Assembly: GCA_024650095.1 (NCBI GenBank)
Contig: JANKMV010000030.1
Span: 1-6,930, forward strand
Origin: Bacillota bacterium
Lineage (GTDB): Bacteria > Bacillota > Dethiobacteria > Dethiobacterales > Dethiobacteraceae
Length of the DNA: 6,930 nucleotides
Reading direction: 5' to 3'
In this document: positions 1-6,884 of the stretch, piece after piece
Layout of the letters: each line of letters starts with the position of its first letter
Position numbering within the stretch: position 1 is the first letter of the stretch
The notes under the pieces: generated by a model
The model's input: only the letters and a program-made list of their open reading frames with translations
Told to the model about the DNA's origin: nothing
Database searches by the model: none
Translations under genes and position numbers: made by a program

Positions 1-56
1 GATCAGGAATGTAGCGGTCCGATAGGGTTACGGCAGCACATAAAGGGGGTGTGTCC
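1..56 (+). other. Leader upstream of gene 1; possible end of an upstream gene
   Basis: This short stretch precedes the first gene. Stops occur at 12-14 (TAG), 23-25 (TAG) and 41-43 (TAA). An upstream operon gene could end at any of them; for example one frame from position 2 reads IRNVAVR and then stops at 23-25. That fragment is far too short to identify. In Mrp and hydrogenase operons the gene before the first MrpD-like subunit is often a small NuoK/MrpC-type subunit, but nothing here shows that. No -35/-10 promoter pair or hairpin is visible. Confidence 0.3.
42..49 (+). promoter_or_regulatory. Ribosome binding site of gene 1
   Basis: AAAGGGGG lies 7 bases before the ATG at 57 and only 1 base before an in-frame GTG at 51. 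The spacing therefore selects ATG 57 as the start. The core is G-rich and lacks the usual A of GGAGG, as in the next two genes. Confidence 0.75.
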
Positions 57-1526
57 ATGTCCGTGTCACCTTTTTGGGCCATTCTTTTACCCGTATGTGG
101 CGGCGGTCTCATCGCCTTAATCAAAGAGGAAAAGAACCTGCTCAGAAATAGTATGGCCAGTTTAGTTACCATAGCGACATTTGCCCTAGTGGCACCCGCT
201 CTCCTCGCAGTGATGCAGGGAAAGGAATACGCATGGACGGCTGTACGCTTAATGCATAACTTGTCTATCGCCTTCTCCATTGAGCCCATGGGTATACTTT
301 TTGCCACGTTGGCATCTTTATTATGGGTGTTTGCTACGCTCTATGCCACAGGCTATATGGGACATGAGCATCACAAACGGCGGTTTTTTACGTTTTTTAC
401 CTTGGCACTCAGTGCAACGATGGGTGTAGCTTTTTCCGCAAATCTATTTACACTCTATTTATTTTATGAATATTTAGCTCTTATCACGTATCCACTGGTG
501 ATTCATGAACAATCGGCACAAGCCTACGCCGCTGGGACAAAATACATGATTTATTGCTTCATGAGCGGTTCACTTGTATTTCTGTCACTCTTTGTGCTCA
601 CGGGCGTTGGCCCAGGGCAGTTAACTTTTACTGCTACGGGTCTACTTGCTCCCTATGTAGCAGACCATAGAACATTATTATTTATCATGTTTTTTGTGGC
701 TGTTCTTGGTTTTGGTGTCAAGGCGGCAATTATGCCCCTACATTCATGGTTACCTTCAGCCATGGTGGCTCCCACTCCTGTTAGTGCGCTTCTACATGCG
801 GTGGCCATCGTCAAAACCGGTGTATTTGGCATTTTGCGAATTATGTTTTATATCTTCGGTGTTGATGCCCTGCGCGATTTAGGCGTGGCGAATATCTTAT
901 CCATTTTACTTACTCTTTCTATTATTGTGGCATCTATTATGGCTATCAAACAAGAAAAACTAAAGGCTCGTTTAGCATATTCTACCATCAGTCAGTTGGG
1001 GTATATCACTCTTGGTGCCGCCATGCTTTCACCCCATGGCCTTACGGGAGGCATTGTGCATATCATTAACCATGCTTTAATGAAGATTGTGCTATTCTTT
1101 TGTGCGGGGGCCATTATTACCGAAACGGGAGCGACACGCATTAATCAACTTAGTGGTATCGGCAAGAGAATGCCCTACACGATGCTTTTCTTCTCCGTGG
1201 CTAGTATTAGTTTGATTGGAGTACTGCCGTTGGTTGGGTACGTGAGTAAATTTTATTTGCTTTCCGGTAGTATTGAGGCTGGCAAGCCCATGCTTGGTTT
1301 TGTGTTCTTGCTTAGTTCGGTCTTAAATGGTATTTACTATCTACCCATTATTATACGAGCATACTTTACGGAAGGGTCCTATTCTCCTCCCGAGGGTTTG
1401 GAAAGTCCTCCTAGTATGTTTATCCCCACAGCCATCTTGGCAGGGTTATGTATTATTTTTGGCTTATTTGCTCATCAAACCACATTACCCCTAGTCAGTC
1501 GCATCGTCACGGCAATATTTCAATAG
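57..1526 (+). CDS. Antiporter-like ion-translocating membrane subunit 1 (NuoL/MrpA-MrpD family)
   Basis: A 489-residue integral membrane protein with about 14 hydrophobic helices, the usual size and topology of MrpD/NuoN-type subunits. These proteins move H+ or Na+ across the cytoplasmic membrane as one module of a larger complex. The family core is clear: TM5 glutamate E138 in LFYEYLAL; TM7 lysine K222 in GFGVKAAIMPLHSWLP; TM8 H247 and K253 in APTPVSALLHAVAIVKTG; the LAYSTISQLGYI helix; H335, H339 and K343 in HIINHALMK; and TM12 lysine K398 in GYVSKFYL. All channel residues are present, so it should be functional. The TM8 motif, with both His and Lys, is closer to MrpA/NuoL than that of its three neighbours. 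The start is ATG 57; a GTG at 51 would add two residues but sits almost on the ribosome binding site. It is the first of four tandem paralogues, 17 bases before the next. The partner complex cannot be assigned from the window. Confidence 0.93.
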   Translation: MSVSPFWAILLPVCGGGLIALIKEEKNLLRNSMASLVTIATFALVAPALLAVMQGKEYAWTAVRLMHNLSIAFSIEPMGILFATLASLLWVFATLYATGYMGHEHHKRRFFTFFTLALSATMGVAFSANLFTLYLFYEYLALITYPLVIHEQSAQAYAAGTKYMIYCFMSGSLVFLSLFVLTGVGPGQLTFTATGLLAPYVADHRTLLFIMFFVAVLGFGVKAAIMPLHSWLPSAMVAPTPVSALLHAVAIVKTGVFGILRIMFYIFGVDALRDLGVANILSILLTLSIIVASIMAIKQEKLKARLAYSTISQLGYITLGAAMLSPHGLTGGIVHIINHALMKIVLFFCAGAIITETGATRINQLSGIGKRMPYTMLFFSVASISLIGVLPLVGYVSKFYLLSGSIEAGKPMLGFVFLLSSVLNGIYYLPIIIRAYFTEGSYSPPEGLESPPSMFIPTAILAGLCIIFGLFAHQTTLPLVSRIVTAIFQ

Positions 1527-1535
1527 AAAGGGGGG
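1527..1535 (+). promoter_or_regulatory. Ribosome binding site of gene 2
   Basis: AAAGGGGGG starts directly after the gene 1 stop codon and ends 8 bases before ATG 1544. It decides the start: the reading frame is open back to 1448, inside gene 1, but no comparable site precedes the upstream ATG. Confidence 0.75.
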
Positions 1536-1543
1536 CGAACGAA

Positions 1544-3007
1544 ATGAATGATACACTATGGCAGCCTGCCTTTGTACAGGGCCTGCTTTTTATCACGATA
1601 TTGGGCGTATGGAGTGCAGGTGAACGGCGTCACAAGGCGGCTTTGTACGTTATGATTGCTTCTTTAGTGACTTCTATGATCATACTCGCAACATTGATCC
1701 AAGATGTTCTGGGAGGTAAAGTTTATACAGCGGTATACAATATTTTGCCTCCCTTTGGCCTTTCCTTTCAGCTTGATCTCCTTAGTTTAGCGTTGTCATT
1801 ACTATTTCTATTCGTGGGTGCGGTCCTTGTGCTCTATTTGGTAACCTATCCGTTGCAGCAGGGATATCGTCGCTTTCAAACCGTGTTTTTACTGATAATT
1901 ACATGCGCCACAGGGGTGGTTATGGCCGGAGATCTAATGAGTCTATTTTTATTCTTTGAAGTGATGTCCGTGTCGTTCTTTATTTTAGTGATACACGATC
2001 AAGCTCAGGCTTCCGTAGCGGCAGCCTATAAGTATCTTTATATGACTGTTGGCGGAAGCGTTTTATACTTTATGGCTGTGGCTTGCATTTTTTCACTCAC
2101 GGGAGCTGTTAGCTGGAGTGAGGCGGCAACCTTACCGGCAGGACCACTAACTACATTGGCATTTTTAGGATTCGTGGCAGCATTTGGTATGAAAGCAGGA
2201 CTTTTTCCCCTGCATATCTGGATGTCGGACGCCTATGGTCAAGCACCTGTACCAGCCATGGCTTTGTCTTCCTTAATTATGTTGAAGACGGGTGCCTATG
2301 GTCTGATCCGTGTTGTGCATCAAGTTTTTGGCATTGAACTTATGAACCAACAAGGCTGGGGAACATTGCTACTTGTTTTGTCCATTGGGTCTATTCTTTA
2401 TGGTTCGCTCTGTGCTTTTGCGGAGAAGGACTTACCACGACGCCTCGCATATTCTGGCATGGCACAAGTTGGCTATATTACATTTGGGCTGGCAATGGTG
2501 ACACCGGATGCTTTGGTGGGTAGCCTTTATCATATTGTGGCGCACATCATGATGAAAGGCACGCTTATTCTCTGTGCGGGGGCCATTATTACGAAGACGG
2601 GTAAGCGTAAAATTTCTGAGTTAGCAGGGATTGGCACTCAGATGCCGTTAACCATGGCTTTGTTTTCTCTGGCTGCCTTGACCTCGGTGGGGTTACCACC
2701 CATGAATATTTTTATTACCAAATGGTACTTGAGCCTCGGCGTGCTTGATGCAGGTCAACCATTTTTGATTTTTGTTTTGTTGGCCAGTAGTGTGCTTAAT
2801 GCGGCCTACTATCTGCCCATTTCCTATACAGCATTTTTTGGTGAAAGAAACCGAGACTTGCATGGTGCCCTGGTTGGGGAGCGTTTACCTGCAACCATGG
2901 TCATCTCCATGCTCATTCTAGCCGTCGGTTGTATTGCCTTTAGTTTTATGCCACAAAATATCCCATTAGATTGGGCGCGCACCATTGCCGCCGGTTTCTT
3001 TCAATAA
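1544..3007 (+). CDS. Antiporter-like ion-translocating membrane subunit 2 (MrpD/NuoN family)
   Basis: A 487-residue protein with about 14 membrane helices, the second paralogue in the set. Channel residues are intact: E139 in GDLMSLFLFFEVMS (TM5), K217 in FGMKAGLFPLHIW (TM7), K248 in SSLIMLKTGAYG (TM8), H330 and K338 in HIVAHIMMKG, and K393 in FITKWYL (TM12). The TM8 histidine of gene 1 is replaced by Ser here. Known relatives pass protons or Na+ through two half-channels joined by a central charged axis; that role is inferred by family. The segment LCAGAIITKTG...ISELAGIGTQMPLTM is nearly the same as in genes 1 and 3, and both protein ends (FFQ here, IFQ in gene 1) match, pointing to gene duplication. 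ATG 1544 is chosen on its ribosome binding site and because it aligns with the paralogues' N-termini; a longer form from 1448 would overlap gene 1 by 79 bases. MrpD versus NuoN/HyfF cannot be separated by eye. Confidence 0.93.
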   Translation: MNDTLWQPAFVQGLLFITILGVWSAGERRHKAALYVMIASLVTSMIILATLIQDVLGGKVYTAVYNILPPFGLSFQLDLLSLALSLLFLFVGAVLVLYLVTYPLQQGYRRFQTVFLLIITCATGVVMAGDLMSLFLFFEVMSVSFFILVIHDQAQASVAAAYKYLYMTVGGSVLYFMAVACIFSLTGAVSWSEAATLPAGPLTTLAFLGFVAAFGMKAGLFPLHIWMSDAYGQAPVPAMALSSLIMLKTGAYGLIRVVHQVFGIELMNQQGWGTLLLVLSIGSILYGSLCAFAEKDLPRRLAYSGMAQVGYITFGLAMVTPDALVGSLYHIVAHIMMKGTLILCAGAIITKTGKRKISELAGIGTQMPLTMALFSLAALTSVGLPPMNIFITKWYLSLGVLDAGQPFLIFVLLASSVLNAAYYLPISYTAFFGERNRDLHGALVGERLPATMVISMLILAVGCIAFSFMPQNIPLDWARTIAAGFFQ

Positions 3008-3017
3008 GGGGGGGGAG
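3006..3017 (+). promoter_or_regulatory. Ribosome binding site of gene 3, with an eight-G run
   Basis: AAGGGGGGGGAG overlaps the end of the gene 2 stop codon (TAA 3005-3007) and lies just before ATG 3021. The eight uninterrupted Gs at 3008-3015 give several possible pairing registers with 16S rRNA. The site rules out the upstream in-frame start at 2985, which lies inside gene 2. Confidence 0.75.
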
Positions 3018-3020
3018 ATA

Positions 3021-4487
3021 ATGAGGAATCAATTACCAATCATAAGTGTGCTTGCTCCCCTACTTTTTGCCGTAATTTTGGTATGTTTCTACCGGGGACA
3101 CGATACATTTAAAAAGATAATAACGCTTGTGGGTTCAGGTATTTCATTGTTGGCAAGTTTGGCCATGATTCCAGCACTGGTGTCAGGCCAAACGTTGGGT
3201 ACGGATGCAAGCTTTATGTCAACTCCATTTGCTGTGGTATTTCAAGGCGACCCGCTAAGTATCTTCTTCGCTGTGATTTTTTCTTTTAGTTTTTTCTTGG
3301 CAATCATTTATTCCTTTGGCTATTTAGCTCATAGTCACGCTCATTTACGATATTATTCGTTGATGCTGGTAACACAAGGTGCCATTGTGGGTGTGGTGAT
3401 GACTGCCTCGCTTTTTGGTCTCTTTCTCTTCTTCGAGTTGATGGCCATCACATCATATTTTCTCGTTATTCACGAAGAAGATGAGAAAGCCATGTATGCA
3501 GGATCCAAATATTTGTTCATGACGGTTGTGGCTGGTTTGGGCGTTTTCCTGGGCCTTGTAATCACCTATCATCTGGGGGGACGGCTCGACTTTGTTTCAG
3601 GTGGTTATATTAGCGCATCTCCTTTGGCAAGTCTGGCTCTTTTTGCATTCCTTGTTGGCTTTGGTACCAAAGCAGGTATGTTTCCCGTGCATATTTGGTT
3701 GCCAGAAGCACACCCGGCTGCGCCGGCGCCCTTTAGCGCTTTACTTTCTGGTTCTCTGCTTAAGACAGGGGCATACGGCTTTATCCGCCTCATGTACTTT
3801 ATCTATACACCACAAGCAGTGCGGGCAGCAAACTTTGATACTGTGTTATTGGTGCTAGCTGTCATTACCATTCTCTTGGGATCTGCTCTCGCTTTGCGTC
3901 AGGATCAACTAAAGCGCCGTCTTGCCTACTCCAGTGTGGCGCAAATTGGGTACGTTTTGTTGGGCATTGCACTATACTCGCACTATGCGCTTATGGGTGC
4001 GTTAATTCACATTTTCTCTCATGCGTTAATGAAGGGAGCGCTCTTCTTATGTGCGGGCGCCATCATTACGCAAACAGGAAAGAAGAATGTTAGTGAAATG
4101 AAAGGCATTGGCCACCAGATGCCCATAACGATGTTGGCTTTCACGCTAGCGTCACTGACCATGGTGGGTATACCCCCATTTAATGCGTATTATAGCAAGT
4201 GGTATTTGGCAGTAGCTTCATTAGAAGCGGGACAAGGATACCTTGTGGCCGTCTTGATTCTCAGTAGCTTGTTAAATGCACTTTACTATTTTCCCGTCGT
4301 TGTTAATGCTTTCTTTCCGGAACGTGGTAAAATAGGGGCTGGTAAAATAAGCTGGGTGCGCGATGAGTTGCCACAGGGGATGGTCTACTCCACGGCCTTT
4401 CTTGCTATCCTTTGTGTAGCTTTTGCCTTTATCCAACCGCACTGGCCTATTGTTTTGGCGGCTAAAATTTCTACCGCTCTCTTTTAA
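3021..4487 (+). CDS. Antiporter-like ion-translocating membrane subunit 3 (MrpD/NuoN family)
   Basis: A 488-residue protein with about 14 membrane helices, very similar in length and motif spacing to gene 2: key residues fall at the same positions, E139 (LFGLFLFFELM, TM5), K217 (GFGTKAGMFPVHIWLPEAHPAAPAP, TM7), K248 (SGSLLKTGAYG, TM8), H330 and K338 (HIFSHALMKG), and K393 (YYSKWYL, TM12). It should be a complete ion-translocating module of a membrane energy-converting complex; that role comes from the family, not from anything unique here. The TM7-TM8 stretch, HIWLPEAHP...SALLSGSLLKTGAYG, also resembles gene 4 and hydrogenase-type HyfB subunits. The loop after TM3 carries a small His cluster (H104, H106, H108). 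The start ATG 3021 follows a strong ribosome binding site, 13 bases after gene 2. The 33-base spacer to gene 4 is the longest in the set. Family assignment is sure; the partner complex is not. Confidence 0.93.
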   Translation: MRNQLPIISVLAPLLFAVILVCFYRGHDTFKKIITLVGSGISLLASLAMIPALVSGQTLGTDASFMSTPFAVVFQGDPLSIFFAVIFSFSFFLAIIYSFGYLAHSHAHLRYYSLMLVTQGAIVGVVMTASLFGLFLFFELMAITSYFLVIHEEDEKAMYAGSKYLFMTVVAGLGVFLGLVITYHLGGRLDFVSGGYISASPLASLALFAFLVGFGTKAGMFPVHIWLPEAHPAAPAPFSALLSGSLLKTGAYGFIRLMYFIYTPQAVRAANFDTVLLVLAVITILLGSALALRQDQLKRRLAYSSVAQIGYVLLGIALYSHYALMGALIHIFSHALMKGALFLCAGAIITQTGKKNVSEMKGIGHQMPITMLAFTLASLTMVGIPPFNAYYSKWYLAVASLEAGQGYLVAVLILSSLLNALYYFPVVVNAFFPERGKIGAGKISWVRDELPQGMVYSTAFLAILCVAFAFIQPHWPIVLAAKISTALF

Positions 4488-4495
4488 GGAAAGGG
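4482..4495 (+). repeat. Imperfect direct repeat, copy 1, across the gene 3 stop codon
   Basis: TTTTAAGGAAAGGG matches TTTTAAGGAGGGGG at 4501-4514 in 12 of 14 positions, with start points 19 bases apart. Copy 2 is the ribosome binding site of gene 4. Copy 1 contains the gene 3 stop codon and has no start codon at a useful distance. It sits where genes 1 and 2 carry the ribosome binding site of the following gene. Confidence 0.5.
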
Positions 4496-4504
4496 CGTAT
4501 TTTT

Positions 4505-4514
4505 AAGGAGGGGG
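4505..4514 (+). promoter_or_regulatory. Ribosome binding site of gene 4
   Basis: AAGGAGGGGG ends 6 bases before ATG 4521. It contains a perfect AAGGAGG, unlike the all-G sites of genes 1-3, and supports the long N-terminus of gene 4 rather than a start nearer the conserved core. Confidence 0.85.
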
Positions 4515-4520
4515 TTCTCT

Positions 4521-6884
4521 ATGTTTGGTGCAGCAGCTGTCTCGCAGGATCCCGGTGGAAGCTACGGTACTCTGTCAATATTACTGATATTACTGCCGGT
4601 GTTATGGTTGGTGGCACGGGGTGTGCATGGCCATCTTTTAGCACGTAAAGAACTATCTATACGAAACATTTTTAGCATAGAATTTATAGCAACAATTCTC
4701 TATACTGGTTTTTCGTTCTTTTGGGTGACAAGATTTAGAATGAGTTCGCCTCTCACAGGTACCAGCGTTGAGGGTGACAGGGCGCTTATTGAAAGTATCA
4801 CGCCATGCTTGATTGTCTTGCTACCATTTTTGGGAGCAGCGTTGGTGGTTGTGATTGGTCGGAGAAGTGCCCCACTGCGAAATTGTGTGGCAACGGCCAC
4901 CACATTTTTTACCTTTGTCTTGGTCATCTCCATGTATCCCTTGGTCAGTGCAAGCACCGTTGTTTATGAACTGCCCTCACTTATGGGTCTAGGCTTACAT
5001 TTAAGAGTGGACTTTTTTAGTTTTGTTTTTGCTGCGTTTTCATCATTTATCTGGTTTTTATCGACATTTTATTCACAAGAATATATGGAACATGAAGAGG
5101 GACATACACGTTATTACTTCTTTATGCTGGTGTCTTTAGCGGGTACAGTGGGTGTTTTCCTTGCAGGAGACCTATTAAGTCTGTTCCTCTTCTTTGAAAC
5201 CATGACCCTGGCTTCATATGCACTGGTCATTCATGCGCAAAGCAAGGCCGCGATGGCGGCCGGACGGAATTACTTATACATGGGTGTGGGTGGGGGCTTA
5301 TGCCTGCTAACGGCCATTATGCTTGTCTTTAACCAAACAGGTACCACAACATTCTTGCCTAATTTGGAAGCGCTAGTCACGATGGGATCACTACGTTTCC
5401 TTGTGGGTGCCCTCTTTTTTATCGGCTTTGGCATAAAAGCCGGTGCGGTACCCATGCATATTTGGTTACCACAATCACATCCAGTGGCGCCAACACCTGC
5501 CAGTGCACTGCTCTCGGGGATCATGATTAAGGCAGGCGCGTACGGAATTATTCGCATCTTTACGATGCTGTTCACACCCTCTCATGATGCTCATTCCGCT
5601 TTGTGGCAAATTACAGAGCAGTTTGGCTATATCTTAATCTGGATTGGCGTCATCACCATGTTTACAGCGGCTGTACTGGCACTGGCGCAAAAACACGCCA
5701 AGCGCGTGTTGGCCTATAGTAGTGTTAGTCAGATGGGCTATATTCTTATGGGTATTGGCACGGCTGCATATTTAGGGTATGAAGGCGCCATGGGTTTAGG
5801 TGGTGTATCGTATCATATTCTCAATCATGCTTTCTTTAAGGCAGGCATGTTTCTGATGGTCGGGGCCGTTTATATGCGTACCCATGATTTAGATTACAGT
5901 AAGTTGGGAGGACTATGGCGTAGTTTTCCAGTTACAGCAGTGGCCTTTCTGGTGGCGGCTTTTGCCATTGCTGGTGTCCCTGGCTTTAACGGCTATATTA
6001 GTAAAACAATGCTCCATCATGCCATTGTGGAGGCGGGGGAGCATCATGGGGCGTTATCGCTTCTCTATGCGGAGAAGATCTTTGTGATTACCGGGGGCCT
6101 GACGTTTTGCTATATTATGCGTCTTTTTCAATCTATCTTCTTGGGTAAGCGTAGCGAGGCGGCCACATCGTATAAAAGGGAGACGACGCTGGAGCGGGTG
6201 CTTTTTGGTATCATAGCTACTATCATCATCTATGGTGGTCTCGCTTCTTCCCGAATTATTAACCGTGTGATTCTGCCGATGGGCCATGGATTTATTTATG
6301 ATCATCACATGTGGGAGCATATGACGCATCTAGGCTTTTGGAATAGCCATGATCTAGTTGGGATTGGTGGCTCACTGGGTATTGGCGCTATTGTCTTTGT
6401 TCTGCTTGCCCGCATTAACTTTAATTTGCCTCTTGCCAACATACTAAGTGTAGAACATTTATTCTATAAGCCCTTTTTAAATGGTTTATTTAAACTGTTT
6501 ATGCTTAGTGGCTATGGAATTGAAAAAGTAACAGATGTAACGCTTGTGGGGATTTCACAGGTTGGTACCCTGTTGGCAGAGGGTACGGGTTGGCTAGATG
6601 GAAAGCTTCTGCCGCGTCTTGGGCACGGGATTGTTGCTGTGATGGGAAAAACGTGGGATCGACTCTATACCTACGTTCTCTGTAACGTGAATGATCTGCG
6701 TAAGTTGACGCAGCAGGCGGAGTGGGCCACTTTCTTTGCCATGATTAAGGTTGACTATAATCCTAGAGGAGATAAAGTTTATAAAAGATTAACCATGATG
6801 AATCTAGATTTAACACTTTTCATTGTCTTATTCATGCTAGCACTTATCTTCAGTCTACGCTTTCTTACACTATTTTCTTATTGA
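4521..6884 (+). CDS. Large antiporter-like membrane subunit 4 with N- and C-terminal extensions (NuoL/HyfB-like)
   Basis: A 787-residue membrane protein, about 300 longer than its neighbours. Residues 1-90 hold two hydrophobic helices (about 17-34 and 50-70). The family core runs from about 92 to 545 with all channel residues: E226 (GDLLSLFLFFETM, TM5), K306 (GFGIKAGAVPMHIWLPQSHPVAPTP, TM7), K337 (SGIMIKAGAYG, TM8), H432, H436 and K440 (YHILNHAFFKAG), and K495 (GYISKTML, TM12). The core motifs resemble hydrogenase-type HyfB and MrpD more than MrpA. Two further helices (about 557-575 and 611-632) are joined by a His-rich loop (H589, H595, H596, H600, H603, H610). Then about 130 mixed, partly amphipathic residues precede a last helix at 763-783. 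That order resembles the lateral arm and final anchor of NuoL. By family it is an ion-translocating module and perhaps the clamp of the complex; that is inference. I see no obvious MbhD/MbhE-like tail as in MrpA. Its strong ribosome binding site supports ATG 4521. Confidence 0.92.
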   Translation: MFGAAAVSQDPGGSYGTLSILLILLPVLWLVARGVHGHLLARKELSIRNIFSIEFIATILYTGFSFFWVTRFRMSSPLTGTSVEGDRALIESITPCLIVLLPFLGAALVVVIGRRSAPLRNCVATATTFFTFVLVISMYPLVSASTVVYELPSLMGLGLHLRVDFFSFVFAAFSSFIWFLSTFYSQEYMEHEEGHTRYYFFMLVSLAGTVGVFLAGDLLSLFLFFETMTLASYALVIHAQSKAAMAAGRNYLYMGVGGGLCLLTAIMLVFNQTGTTTFLPNLEALVTMGSLRFLVGALFFIGFGIKAGAVPMHIWLPQSHPVAPTPASALLSGIMIKAGAYGIIRIFTMLFTPSHDAHSALWQITEQFGYILIWIGVITMFTAAVLALAQKHAKRVLAYSSVSQMGYILMGIGTAAYLGYEGAMGLGGVSYHILNHAFFKAGMFLMVGAVYMRTHDLDYSKLGGLWRSFPVTAVAFLVAAFAIAGVPGFNGYISKTMLHHAIVEAGEHHGALSLLYAEKIFVITGGLTFCYIMRLFQSIFLGKRSEAATSYKRETTLERVLFGIIATIIIYGGLASSRIINRVILPMGHGFIYDHHMWEHMTHLGFWNSHDLVGIGGSLGIGAIVFVLLARINFNLPLANILSVEHLFYKPFLNGLFKLFMLSGYGIEKVTDVTLVGISQVGTLLAEGTGWLDGKLLPRLGHGIVAVMGKTWDRLYTYVLCNVNDLRKLTQQAEWATFFAMIKVDYNPRGDKVYKRLTMMNLDLTLFIVLFMLALIFSLRFLTLFSY

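Noticed and set aside
694..882. Small plus-strand open frame inside gene 1 (and a similar one at 3592-3858 inside gene 3)
   Set aside because: Both lie in alternative frames across the conserved TM7-TM8 region of real genes, without start signals; they are frame shadows.
1448..1543. Upstream extension of gene 2 to an ATG inside gene 1
   Set aside because: It would overlap gene 1 in another frame, lacks a ribosome binding site, and adds a non-membrane segment absent from the paralogues. ATG 1544 has a strong site.
2985..3020. Upstream extension of gene 3 to an ATG inside gene 2
   Set aside because: It overlaps the gene 2 terminus. The translated G-run would be the ribosome binding site of ATG 3021, which is the better start.
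4700..4957. Minus-strand open frames at 4700-4957 and 6054-6329 inside gene 4
   Set aside because: Their composition is that of an antisense reading of a hydrophobic gene. There is no ribosome binding site, promoter or recognisable protein motif.
5270..5575. Minus-strand open frame opposite the TM7-TM8 region of gene 4, similar to one at 3605-3793 opposite gene 3
   Set aside because: The two antisense frames resemble each other (IPYAPALI/IKPYAPVL, GNQIC, MPKP/VPKP), which first looked like a small gene family. The similarity is fully explained as the complement of the conserved GFG.KAG...HIWLP...KAGAYG coding sequence shared by genes 3 and 4. No ribosome binding site supports them.
4521..6884. 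Gene 4 as a classical MrpA
   Set aside because: The length is similar to MrpA (about 800 aa), but I see no MbhD/MbhE-like multi-helix C-terminus. The extra C-terminal sequence is mostly a non-spanning stretch with a single last helix, closer to NuoL or large MrpD-like subunits.
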